In this document: one piece after another, positions 1 through 7,054 of the stretch
Position numbering within the stretch: position 1 is the first letter of the stretch
How the letters are laid out: each line of letters starts with the position of its first letter
NCBI RefSeq assembly: GCF_042665255.1
Contig: NZ_JBHTCD010000009.1
Length of the DNA stretch: 64,000 nucleotides
Source of the DNA: Insolitispirillum peregrinum
GTDB taxonomy: Bacteria > Pseudomonadota > Alphaproteobacteria > Rhodospirillales > Rhodospirillaceae
Direction: 5' to 3' (one strand)
Notes under the pieces: generated by a model
Database searches by the model: none
What the model was told of the DNA's origin: nothing
Seen by the model: the letters and a program-made list of their open reading frames with translations, nothing else
Translations under genes and position numbers: made by a program

Positions 1-166
1 ATTCGGCAGGAAGATCACGCCAAGGGGCTCCTGTTCGAGCAATCCACAGGACCCCTTCCAGAAACAACCGTCCATCTCCCCCGCTTTGGCCGGGGTCGCC
101 AATCTTGCCAAGACAGTAAGGCTCGATCGCCTTCCATTGCTCGTCACTCAGAATTTTGCGGTTCAA
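1..166 (-). mobile_element. IS5-family transposase, N-terminal fragment (runs off the window)
   Basis: The minus strand encodes about 55 residues beginning LNRKILSDEQWKAIEPYCLG and containing LFLEGVLWIARTGAPWRDLP. This is the DUF4096-type N-terminal domain of IS5-family (IS427-like) transposases. The start is taken as TTG at 164-166 because an AAGGAAG ribosome binding site lies six bases upstream and an in-frame TAA stop lies just before it. The gene continues past base 1, so whether the element is intact cannot be judged. An IS3-like remnant lies close by at 402-506, so this edge looks like an insertion hot spot. Confidence 0.75.
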
Positions 167-401
167 GGCTATCTTCCTTTATCAGATCAAGCCTTAAACC
201 AAATTTCCACAGCTTTGGGAATCTCAATTTCAAACGTCAACAATCCCTAAGCAGACTCGTGGGAAGACAATGCAAAAGTTGCCTCATCGCAACCCGGCAT
301 GGTCTTCCCGCCCCTGATATGCTCAGGCTGAACAGGCTGAGGTAGCCCCGGAAACTCGGACAGAGTGACAAGCTCATCCCGACCTGATAAAGGACGGAAA
401 A

Positions 402-506
402 ATGGGTAAGGTTACACGGAAACTATATTCGGTAGAGTTCAAGCCGAAGGCTGCCCTTGAAGCGATCAAGATTTTCCGGCAAGGCGGAAGCGGCAACTAC
501 GACTGA
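402..506 (+). pseudogene. IS3-family OrfA transposase remnant
   Basis: The reading frame starts MGKVTRKLYSVEFKPKAALE and stops after 34 residues. The YSVEFKPKAALEAI stretch matches the start of IS3-type OrfA proteins (Y-x-x-EFK-x-K-x-ALEA), which bind the element's ends through a helix-turn-helix. A full OrfA is about 90-100 residues and is followed by OrfB. Here the frame breaks after GSGNYD and no OrfB follows, so this is a dead fragment. The stretch just upstream (about 340-370) may be the old left terminal repeat, but this could not be verified. Confidence 0.6.
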
Positions 507-556
507 CCCTGCCGAGATTGGCCATCTGCATGCGAAAACTGGCTGAATTTCTCCTA

Positions 557-593
557 TTGCCATTTCATAGACGACCAGTCTAATATCCATCCC
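557..593 (+). promoter_or_regulatory. acuR promoter with AcuR-type operator
   Basis: A -35-like TTGCCA (557-562) and a -10-like TAATAT (581-586) are 18 bases apart. The inverted repeat TAGAC-GACCA-GTCTA (568-582) lies between them and overlaps the -10. The ATG of acuR at 594 falls where transcription should begin, and no ribosome binding site is visible, so the message may be leaderless. The same layout recurs before acuI at 1239-1268. This suggests AcuR represses both promoters. Confidence 0.65.
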
Positions 594-1232
594 ATGGACA
601 CACACCCCACATCTCCCCGGCGACGAGGCCGCCCCCCCAAACAGCGCGACGAGCTTGTCGATACGCGTGCCCTGTTGCTGCGTGCCGGGCTGGAAGTCCT
701 GACGGAAAAAGGATTCTCTGCCACCGGCCTTGATGAAATCCTGAAGCGGGTCGGTGTTCCGAAAGGCTCGTTTTACCACTACTTTGACAGCAAGGAAGCC
801 TTTGGGCTGGAACTGGTCGACCTGTACGGCGCGTTCTTTGCCAAAAAGCTGGACCGGCATTTTCACAATCACACCCTGTCGCCGCTGGCGCGGGTCCGGG
901 CCTTTATCGACGACGCCAAAGACGGTATGGCCCGCTACGGCTATCGCCGTGGATGCCTGATCGGCACTCTGGGGCAGGAAATGGGGGCCTTGCCGGAAAG
1001 CTTCCGCCTTCGCCTGCACGGGACTTTCAAGGACTGGCAAGACCGCCTCGCCGGCTGCCTGACCGCCGCCAGACAGGCGAACGAAATCGCCGATACCGCC
1101 GACGTTGACCAACTGGCGGCTTTTTTCTGGATCGGTTGGGAAGGTGCCGTTCTGCGCGCCAAGCTGGAACAAAGCCTGTCGCCGCTCGACACCTTCGCCG
1201 ACCATTTTTTTACCTGCCTGCCCCGTCGCTGA
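594..1232 (+). CDS. acuR: TetR-family repressor of acrylate metabolism, AcuR-like
   Basis: The 212-residue protein closely matches AcuR, the TetR-family repressor that in Rhodobacter controls acrylate and DMSP metabolism genes. The N-terminal helix-turn-helix spans about residues 23-70, with the recognition region GVPKGSFYHYF (54-64). The ligand-binding half contains the AcuR-type stretches RRGCLIGTLGQEMGALP and FWIGWEGAVLRAKLE. The gene is followed 50 bases later by acuI. Both genes carry the same palindrome (TAGAC-N5-GTCTA) inside their promoters, so autoregulation and control of acuI are likely. The start at 594 has no Shine-Dalgarno sequence and lies about seven bases after the -10, consistent with leaderless translation. 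Confidence 0.85.
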   Translation: MDTHPTSPRRRGRPPKQRDELVDTRALLLRAGLEVLTEKGFSATGLDEILKRVGVPKGSFYHYFDSKEAFGLELVDLYGAFFAKKLDRHFHNHTLSPLARVRAFIDDAKDGMARYGYRRGCLIGTLGQEMGALPESFRLRLHGTFKDWQDRLAGCLTAARQANEIADTADVDQLAAFFWIGWEGAVLRAKLEQSLSPLDTFADHFFTCLPRR

Positions 1233-1238
1233 GTTTTT

Positions 1239-1268
1239 TTACCATTCTCTAGACGATCAGTCTAATAT
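1239..1268 (+). promoter_or_regulatory. acuI promoter with second AcuR-type operator
   Basis: The layout copies the acuR promoter: TTACCA (1239-1244), an 18-base spacer and TAATAT (1263-1268). The inverted repeat TAGAC-GATCA-GTCTA occupies 1250-1264 and differs from the acuR copy only in one spacer base. Here a good ribosome binding site (GGGAGGAAA, 1272-1280) precedes the ATG at 1283, so only the upstream gene seems leaderless. Confidence 0.65.
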
Positions 1269-1282
1269 CCCGGGAGGAAACC

Positions 1283-2266
1283 ATGCCCAAAGGCATCCTG
1301 ATCGACAAAGACCAAACCGGCTATCACGCCCGCCTGCAAGAGATCGACGACAGCGCCCTGCCAGACGGGAACGTCACCGTCCGGGTCAGTCACTCAACCC
1401 TCAACTACAAAGACGCCCTCGCCATCACCGGCAAAGGCCCGGTGGTGCGCAAATTCCCGATGGTCCCCGGCATTGATCTGGTCGGCACCGTCGAAGACAG
1501 CAGCCACCCGGACTACGATGCCGGTGATCAGGTGATCCTCAATGGCTGGGGGGTCGGCGAAAGCCATTGGGGTGGGCTGGCGCAAAAGGCCCGCCTGAAT
1601 GGTGACTGGCTGGTGCCGCTGCCAGCAGCCTTTTCGCCGCAACAGGCGATGACCATTGGCACCGCGGGCTACACCGCCATGCTGTGCGTGCTGGCGCTGG
1701 AACAGCACGGGGTCACACCGGCCGATGGCGAGATTCTGGTCACCGGAGCCGCTGGCGGCGTCGGCAGTGTGGCGGTGGCCCTGCTGGCCAAGCTGGGCTA
1801 CACGGTGGTCGCCATGACCGGCCGTCCCAACGACAGCGATTACCTGACCCACCTTGGCGCAACGGAAATCATTGATCGCGCGCAGTTTGCCTCACCGGGC
1901 AAGCCGCTGGGGAAAGAACGCTGGGCCGGGGCGGTCGATGTGGTCGGCAGCCACGTTCTGGCCAACGTTTGCGCCACCACCAAATACCGTGGGGTGGTCA
2001 CCGCCTGCGGTCTGGCGGCGGGGATGGATTTCCCGGCAACGGTGGCTCCGTTCATCCTGCGCGGGGTGACCTTGGCAGGCATTGACAGCGTGATGTGCCC
2101 ACGGGCCGACCGCCTGCGCGCCTGGCAACGGCTGGCCACCGACCTTGACCTCGAAAAGCTCGGCACCATCGGGCAAGAGATTGGCCTCGCAGAAGCCCTC
2201 TCCCTTGCTCCCCGCCTGCTGGACGGCGCGGTACGCGGGCGACTGGTCGTCGACGTCAACCGCTAA
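1283..2266 (+). CDS. acuI: Acrylyl-CoA reductase (NADPH), MDR superfamily, AcuI/YhdH type
   Basis: The 327-residue zinc-independent medium-chain reductase/dehydrogenase matches AcuI/YhdH. These enzymes reduce acryloyl-CoA to propionyl-CoA with NADPH and detoxify acrylate-derived acryloyl-CoA. Recognisable stretches are HSTLNYKDALAITGKGPVVR, the nucleotide-binding turn GAAGGVGS (residues 155-162) and GWGVGESHWGGLAQKAR. It sits behind acuR and shares its operator. No DMSP lyase and no acuH-type hydratase is present in the window, so the acryloyl-CoA source is unknown. The following gene, 28 bases on, encodes an AhpD-like protein and may be co-transcribed. Confidence 0.88.
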   Translation: MPKGILIDKDQTGYHARLQEIDDSALPDGNVTVRVSHSTLNYKDALAITGKGPVVRKFPMVPGIDLVGTVEDSSHPDYDAGDQVILNGWGVGESHWGGLAQKARLNGDWLVPLPAAFSPQQAMTIGTAGYTAMLCVLALEQHGVTPADGEILVTGAAGGVGSVAVALLAKLGYTVVAMTGRPNDSDYLTHLGATEIIDRAQFASPGKPLGKERWAGAVDVVGSHVLANVCATTKYRGVVTACGLAAGMDFPATVAPFILRGVTLAGIDSVMCPRADRLRAWQRLATDLDLEKLGTIGQEIGLAEALSLAPRLLDGAVRGRLVVDVNR

Positions 2267-2294
2267 CAGCAGACACATCAGAAAGGCTTCTTTC

Positions 2295-2873
2295 ATGCCT
2301 CAGAATGACACCCGGCCCGTCAGCCGTTTCACCGTCCCGGCGCTGGCTGACATGCCCGACGATATTCGTGAGCGTATTCTTGCGGTACAGGAAAAGTCCG
2401 GCTTCATCCCGAACGTCTTCCTCACCCTCGCCCATCGCCCGGACGAATTCCGCGCCTTCTTTGCCTATCACGATGCCCTGATGGACAAACCGGGCAATCT
2501 GACCAAGGCCGAACGCGAAATGATCGTGGTCGCCACCAGCAGCATCAACCAGTGCCAGTATTGCGTGGTGGCTCATGGTGCCATCCTGCGCATCCGGGCC
2601 AAAGATCCGCAGATCGCCGATCAGGTGGCAACCAACTACCGCAAAGCCGACCTCAGCGACCGTCAGAAAGCGATGCTGGACTTCGCCGTGAAAGTCTCGC
2701 AGACCGCCCATCTGGTGGGGGAAAGCGACTTCGCAACGCTGGCCGGACACGGCTTTAGCGAAGACGACATCTGGGACATGGCGGCCATCTCGGCCTTCTT
2801 TGGCATGTCAAACCGCCTTGCCAACGTCACCAGCCTGCGCCCGAACGCCGAGTTTTACAGCATGGGACGCTGA
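2295..2873 (+). CDS. AhpD-like peroxidase-related protein (carboxymuconolactone decarboxylase family)
   Basis: This 192-residue protein belongs to the AhpD/CMD-like all-helical family. The redox motif C87-x-x-C90 with H94 (INQCQYCVVAHG) matches the peroxidase-related branch, where the two cysteines cycle between thiol and disulfide. It is cytoplasmic, with no signal peptide. It follows acuI in the same direction with a 28-base gap, so it may share the AcuR-controlled transcript. Its substrate is not known. A protective role against reactive electrophiles or peroxides made during acrylate metabolism is inference. The start was chosen at MPQNDT, where the homologous region begins. Confidence 0.75.
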   Translation: MPQNDTRPVSRFTVPALADMPDDIRERILAVQEKSGFIPNVFLTLAHRPDEFRAFFAYHDALMDKPGNLTKAEREMIVVATSSINQCQYCVVAHGAILRIRAKDPQIADQVATNYRKADLSDRQKAMLDFAVKVSQTAHLVGESDFATLAGHGFSEDDIWDMAAISAFFGMSNRLANVTSLRPNAEFYSMGR

Positions 2874-2884
2874 CAAGTCCTGCT

Positions 2885-2914
2885 GCCCGGGATTGGCTTT
2901 GGCCCGTCCCGGGC
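2885..2914. terminator. Stem-loop between convergent genes
   Basis: GCCCGGGA (2885-2892) pairs with TCCCGGGC (2907-2914). It lies between the AhpD-like gene and the 3' end of acr3, which converge here. There is no strong T run, so its efficiency as a terminator is uncertain. Confidence 0.45.
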
Positions 2915-2917
2915 GCC

Positions 2918-3964
2918 TTATTTGGCCTCGTACCAGCCCTTGGAGGCATTGACGATCCACACCACCGACAGCATCACCGGCACCTCGATCAGCACACCGA
3001 CCACGGTCGCCAACGCCGCCCCCGACTGAAAGCCGAACAGGCTGATCGCCGCCGCCACTGCCAGTTCAAAGAAATTGCTGGCCCCGATCAGGGCCGACGG
3101 CCCGGCCACGCAATGGGCCACCCCCAGCTTTTTGTTCAGCAGATAGGCCAGACCGGAATTGAAATAGACCTGAATGGTGATCGGCACCGCCAGCAGCAGG
3201 ATCACCATTGGCTGGGCGATGATCTGTTCCCCCTGAAAGCCGAACAACAGCACCAGCGTCGCCAGCAAAGCGGTCAGGGAGACCGGCCCCAAAACCGCCA
3301 GCACCCCGGCCAAAGCCTGCGGCCCACGCGCCAGCAGCACCCGCCGCCACAGTTGCGACAGCGCCACCGGTACGACGATATACAGCACCACCGACAGCAA
3401 CAGGGTATCCCACGGCACCGAAATCGCCGACAGCCCCAACAGCAGGCCAACAATCGGCGCAAAGGCTACCACCATGATCGCGTCGTTCAACGCCACCTGC
3501 GACAGGGTAAAGTGCGGCTCGCCCCGGGTCAGGTTGGACCAGACAAAGACCATCGCCGTACAGGGGGCCGCCGCCAGCAGGATCAACCCGGCGATATAGC
3601 TGTCAATCTGATCGGCGGGCAGCAAGGGCCGGAACAGGGTGGCGATGAACAGCCAGCCCAGCAAGGCCATCGAGAACGGCTTGACCGCCCAGTTGATGAA
3701 CAGGGTAACCCCGATCCCTTTCCAGTGCTGGCCGACCTGATGCAAGGCGCCAAAGTCGATTTTCAGCAGCATCGGGATGATCATCAACCAGATCAGCACC
3801 GCCACCGGCAGATTGACCTGCGCCATTTCCAGCCCGGCAATCGCGTGGAATGGTCCGGGAAACAGATGCCCCAGCGCCACCCCGGCAACGATGCACAGGG
3901 CAACCCACAGCGTCAGATAGCGTTCAAAAAAGCCCATGGCCGGTTTTTCCTGTCCGTCGGACAT
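2918..3964 (-). CDS. acr3: Arsenite efflux permease, ACR3 family
   Basis: The 348-residue inner-membrane protein has about ten hydrophobic segments and matches ACR3 arsenite/H+ antiporters, which export As(III). The conserved cysteine of the fourth membrane segment is present at residue 134 in AAAPCTAMVFVWS, and the amphipathic NWAVKPFSMA region precedes it. The start MSDGQEKPAM is preferred because it begins one base after the arsC stop, the usual packing of this operon. An upstream in-frame ATG at 3988 would overlap arsC. It is the last gene of arsR-arsC-acr3. Confidence 0.9.
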   Translation of the reverse strand: MSDGQEKPAMGFFERYLTLWVALCIVAGVALGHLFPGPFHAIAGLEMAQVNLPVAVLIWLMIIPMLLKIDFGALHQVGQHWKGIGVTLFINWAVKPFSMALLGWLFIATLFRPLLPADQIDSYIAGLILLAAAPCTAMVFVWSNLTRGEPHFTLSQVALNDAIMVVAFAPIVGLLLGLSAISVPWDTLLLSVVLYIVVPVALSQLWRRVLLARGPQALAGVLAVLGPVSLTALLATLVLLFGFQGEQIIAQPMVILLLAVPITIQVYFNSGLAYLLNKKLGVAHCVAGPSALIGASNFFELAVAAAISLFGFQSGAALATVVGVLIEVPVMLSVVWIVNASKGWYEAK

Positions 3965-3965
3965 C

Positions 3966-4424
3966 TCAGACCTCCCCCGCCTTCTCAAGTCCCAGCGTGA
4001 TCAGCCGCTGCATGCGGACAGAGATCATCTCGTAAACCTCGCGAAACACCGCCAGCCGTTGCTGGTGGCTGCCCTCGGCGGCGGCCGGATCGGGGAACCC
4101 GACATGCAGCTTGCGCGGCACGCCCGGCCACAGCGGGCAGACTTCACCGGCGGCGTTATCACAAACAGTGATCACCAGATCCATCACCGGCGCATCGGGG
4201 CGGGCGAACTCGTCCCACGATTTTGATCGCAAGCCTGCGGTGGCATGGCCCTTTTCCTGCAGGATTTCCAGCGATAGCGGATTGACCACCCCCGTTGGAT
4301 GGCTGCCTGCGCTATAGGCTTTCCACGCACCGCCCCCCAGATCGTTGATCAGACATTCGGCCAGAACCGACCGCGCACTGTTGCCGGTACACAGCACCAG
4401 CACATTATGAACCGTCCCGTTCAT
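3966..4424 (-). CDS. arsC: Arsenate reductase, thioredoxin-coupled (low-molecular-weight phosphatase family)
   Basis: The 152-residue cytoplasmic enzyme reduces arsenate to arsenite, the substrate of the neighbouring ACR3 pump. The phosphatase loop C12-TGNSA-R18 is intact (VLVLCTGNSARS). Two further cysteines, C88 (VCDNA) and C96 (EVCPLWPG), are where thioredoxin-type ArsC enzymes carry their redox relay. The acid D112 of the FPDP motif is also present. It starts two bases after the arsR stop and is directly followed by acr3, so the three genes form one transcript. Confidence 0.9.
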   Translation of the reverse strand: MNGTVHNVLVLCTGNSARSVLAECLINDLGGGAWKAYSAGSHPTGVVNPLSLEILQEKGHATAGLRSKSWDEFARPDAPVMDLVITVCDNAAGEVCPLWPGVPRKLHVGFPDPAAAEGSHQQRLAVFREVYEMISVRMQRLITLGLEKAGEV

Positions 4425-4426
4425 TC

Positions 4427-4855
4427 TTATGCTCTCCCACAGCAGGGCTGCGCCGCACCTGCATCATCGTTCAGGATCATCCCGTCCAGTGCCGAACGGC
4501 CCTGGTCACACAACACCTGAAGAGGAACCCTGTTGACCAGCGCCAGCACACGCCGATCCTCGGCAATGGTCGGGCAATCAGACAGGGCATCAGCCACCAC
4601 TGCCAAAAAGCGCGGGGCATCCGCATTCAAGGGGCGATCAGCCAGACGGTAATGAACCCACTTGCCTTCCCGCCGCTGTTGCACCAGCCCCGCCCCCTTC
4701 AGTGCCGACAGGTGCTTGGAGATGGTCGCCGGGGCCAACCCCAGAACCGTGGTGATCTGGCACACGCACAGCTCGCCGCTGGCCAGCAGTTTCAATATCC
4801 GCACCCGACTGGGGTCCGCGATTGCCTTGGCAACGATTTCGAATGTTTCCAGCAT
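4427..4855 (-). CDS. arsR: ArsR-family arsenite-responsive repressor
   Basis: The 142-residue winged-helix repressor has the arsenite-binding motif ELCVC (C30, C32) in the helix before the recognition helix (LAPATISKHLSALKGAGLV). Arsenite binding at these cysteines releases ArsR from its operator and switches on arsC and acr3. The tail ends in an extra CC pair (138-139), which could take part in metal binding but is not diagnostic. It is the first gene of the operon; an inverted repeat upstream (4879-4894) is the probable operator. Confidence 0.9.
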   Translation of the reverse strand: MLETFEIVAKAIADPSRVRILKLLASGELCVCQITTVLGLAPATISKHLSALKGAGLVQQRREGKWVHYRLADRPLNADAPRFLAVVADALSDCPTIAEDRRVLALVNRVPLQVLCDQGRSALDGMILNDDAGAAQPCCGRA

Positions 4856-4878
4856 CGCCCTTCGCCACTATCATTTCG

Positions 4879-4894
4879 TCAATCAAGAAATTGA
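4879..4894. promoter_or_regulatory. Probable ArsR operator
   Basis: TCAAT (4879-4883) and ATTGA (4890-4894) form an inverted repeat about 25 bases upstream of arsR. ArsR-type sites are commonly AT-rich inverted repeats that overlap the operon's own promoter. The assignment rests on position and shape only. Confidence 0.5.
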
Positions 4895-4996
4895 TAGAGC
4901 TACAGGTATCGTTCTGTCAAGGGTACCCCAGCTCCGGATGATCGGAATCACGTGGGAACAGCCTCTCGACATGACTGGGATAGCGATTGCCCAAAG

Positions 4997-5084
4997 TATT
5001 CTCAAGTTGACCGTTTACGGTCAACAACCCGGAAGATGCGGGACTAAAAGCAGTGAGCGCAAAAGTGGGAGCCGGTTCTGCGCA
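4997..5084. repeat. Dispersed palindromic repeats in a non-coding stretch
   Basis: The 610-base gap between arsR and the chemoreceptor has no gene. It holds a repeat with the palindrome GTTGACCGT-TT-ACGGTCAAC (within 5004-5026) followed by CGGAAGATGCGGGACT, almost repeated at 16649-16703. Next to it, about 5053-5084, is a degenerate GTGAGCGCAAAAG...CCGGTTCTGCGC element related to the A-type repeats listed elsewhere. From about 5140 to 5440 the DNA is AT-rich and shows nothing coding. Confidence 0.6.
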
Positions 5085-5465
5085 GGGGGCTGACCGACAA
5101 GGACAATAATGCCAAAGAAACAACCACAGATTGCCAGCGATCATTAATTTCTATAATAAAACAAGAACTTCCAAAATCATGATCACATAAAAATAAAATG
5201 GAATTTCACGCAGAAAAATATAGACACATATTAGCAACATATATTTCTTAAAATATATTGCAAAATGCACCTATCATCAGCTTACTGCGATGCAAAATGC
5301 AAATTGACCTCTTCAATAAACATAAATATACATTTCCCGACAGAACACTCAAATAGTTTCATTGAGAATCAAATCGTTACACAACATATGATTGATGGCG
5401 TGCAATTCGTATCAATGGCACGATTCATGCTTGTCACATTATGAATGGTGCAAATGGAGGGTGGC

Positions 5466-6953
5466 ATGCTGATGGAATTCGGCTCTAAAAAATCTGCGGT
5501 GGCCTTGTCGAAAAAGATGGCGTCAACGCTGATTGCTGCCCTGGACAATCAGCCCACCTCGATCATGGTGATGGACCTGCAGAGCTTCACCATCGTCTAC
5601 GCCAATCGCGCCAGCATGAAAATGCTCCGCTCTGTCGCCTCCCTGCTGCCCATCCCCGTTGATTCTGTTGTCGGATCGTCGATCGACGTCTTCCATAAAG
5701 TTCCCGACCGTCAGCGGACCCTGTTGCGCGATGTGCAAAACCTGCCCTATCACACCATCGTTTCCCTCGGTGACGAAAAGCTTGATCTGCATATCACCCC
5801 GATCCTTGACGAGGCTGGCAGCTATTACGCCGCAGCCCTGACATGGTCGGTGGCCACCCAGCGTCTGGCCATCGAGGCCGAAAACCACAGCCACCTGCAG
5901 ATGCTCGACAACATGCCGGTCAATATCCTGTACTGTGATCTGGACGGGGTGATCACCTACATCAACAGCACGGCCAAAAAGACGCTGGAAACGCTGGCAC
6001 CCTATCTGCCGTGCAAGCCTGACCAGATCATCGGCCAGACCTATGACATCTTTCATCGTCATCCCCAGCACCAGCGCAAGATCGTCAGCAACCATGCGTC
6101 CCTGCCCCACCGGGCAAAGGTCAAGCTGGCCGATCAGCACCTTGACCTGACCATCAATGCCGTGCGGAACGGTAAGGGCGAGGTGATCGGCACCATGCTG
6201 ACCTGGGCAGTCATCACCGAGCAGGTGAACCTGTCACAGGCAGTGGTGAGCATGACCTCCCGCCTAGGCTCGATCAGCCAGCACCTGCAATCCCAGGCTG
6301 CCACCGGTGCCGCCGCCGCCGAAGAAACATCGGCGCAAACGCAAAGCCTGCAGGCTGCGACCGAACAGCTCCACGCCTCGATCGAGGAAATCGGCCAGCG
6401 CACCACCGCCGCCGCCGACATCAGCACCCACAGTCTGGACGGGATGGAAGAGGTCAACACCCTGATCGGCGACCTGTCCGAAACCTCGCGCGAGATTGGT
6501 GAAGTGGTGTCCCTGATCAACACCATCGCCAGCCAGACCAACCTGCTGGCCCTGAACGCCACCATCGAAGCCGCCCGCGCCGGTGAGGCTGGCAAAGGCT
6601 TTGCCGTGGTGGCCAATGAAGTGAAAAGCCTGGCCCGCCTGACCGCCTCGTCCACCGAGAAAATTACCGGCCACATCAACACTGTGCAAACCATCGTCCG
6701 CAAGTGCAGCGAGGTGGCCGACACGGTTCTGGTACAATCCCGCCAGATGACCGAAATCACCGTGCAGATTGCCGCCGCCATTCAGGAACAGTCCGCCGCC
6801 ACCAGCGAGATCGGTGCCAGCATCAATCACGTTTATCAGGCGTCGTGCGACAGCAGCAAAAGCTCGATTGAAACCCTGTCGTCGGCCAATGAAATCACCG
6901 ACTCAAGCTCGGAGCTGCAAGGCAACATCCAGAAATTCATCGACAACACCTGA
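5466..6953 (+). CDS. Cytoplasmic methyl-accepting chemotaxis protein with two PAS domains
   Basis: The protein has 495 residues and no membrane segment. Two PAS-like sensor domains follow each other (about residues 20-145 and 150-265); both contain YANRAS or YINSTA-type strands and a VVG/IGQ-x-x-D-IFH motif. The C-terminal signalling domain contains the conserved hairpin tip INTIASQTNLLALNATIEAA, which contacts CheA and CheW. It should therefore signal internal redox, light or metabolic cues to the flagellar motor, but no cofactor ligand can be assigned. GGAGGG at 5456-5461 supports ATG 5466 or ATG 5472; an upstream ATG at 5445 lacks such a site. A terminator-like hairpin follows. Confidence 0.85.
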   Translation: MLMEFGSKKSAVALSKKMASTLIAALDNQPTSIMVMDLQSFTIVYANRASMKMLRSVASLLPIPVDSVVGSSIDVFHKVPDRQRTLLRDVQNLPYHTIVSLGDEKLDLHITPILDEAGSYYAAALTWSVATQRLAIEAENHSHLQMLDNMPVNILYCDLDGVITYINSTAKKTLETLAPYLPCKPDQIIGQTYDIFHRHPQHQRKIVSNHASLPHRAKVKLADQHLDLTINAVRNGKGEVIGTMLTWAVITEQVNLSQAVVSMTSRLGSISQHLQSQAATGAAAAEETSAQTQSLQAATEQLHASIEEIGQRTTAAADISTHSLDGMEEVNTLIGDLSETSREIGEVVSLINTIASQTNLLALNATIEAARAGEAGKGFAVVANEVKSLARLTASSTEKITGHINTVQTIVRKCSEVADTVLVQSRQMTEITVQIAAAIQEQSAATSEIGASINHVYQASCDSSKSSIETLSSANEITDSSSELQGNIQKFIDNT

Positions 6954-6979
6954 TGGCTACTCTGGAATACAACACCACA

Positions 6980-7011
6980 GGGGTCGATCGTTCTGGATAA
7001 CGATCGACCCC
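6980..7011 (+). terminator. Stem-loop after the chemoreceptor gene
   Basis: GGGGTCGATCGTT (6980-6992) pairs perfectly with AACGATCGACCCC (6999-7011) around a six-base loop. Only a short GGTTTTG follows, so termination may be moderate. It also lies downstream of the convergent thioredoxin/NHL gene. Confidence 0.6.
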
Positions 7012-7054
7012 TGTGCGGTTTTGTGCGGATACTCTGGAACCAGCCCCCTTGCCA

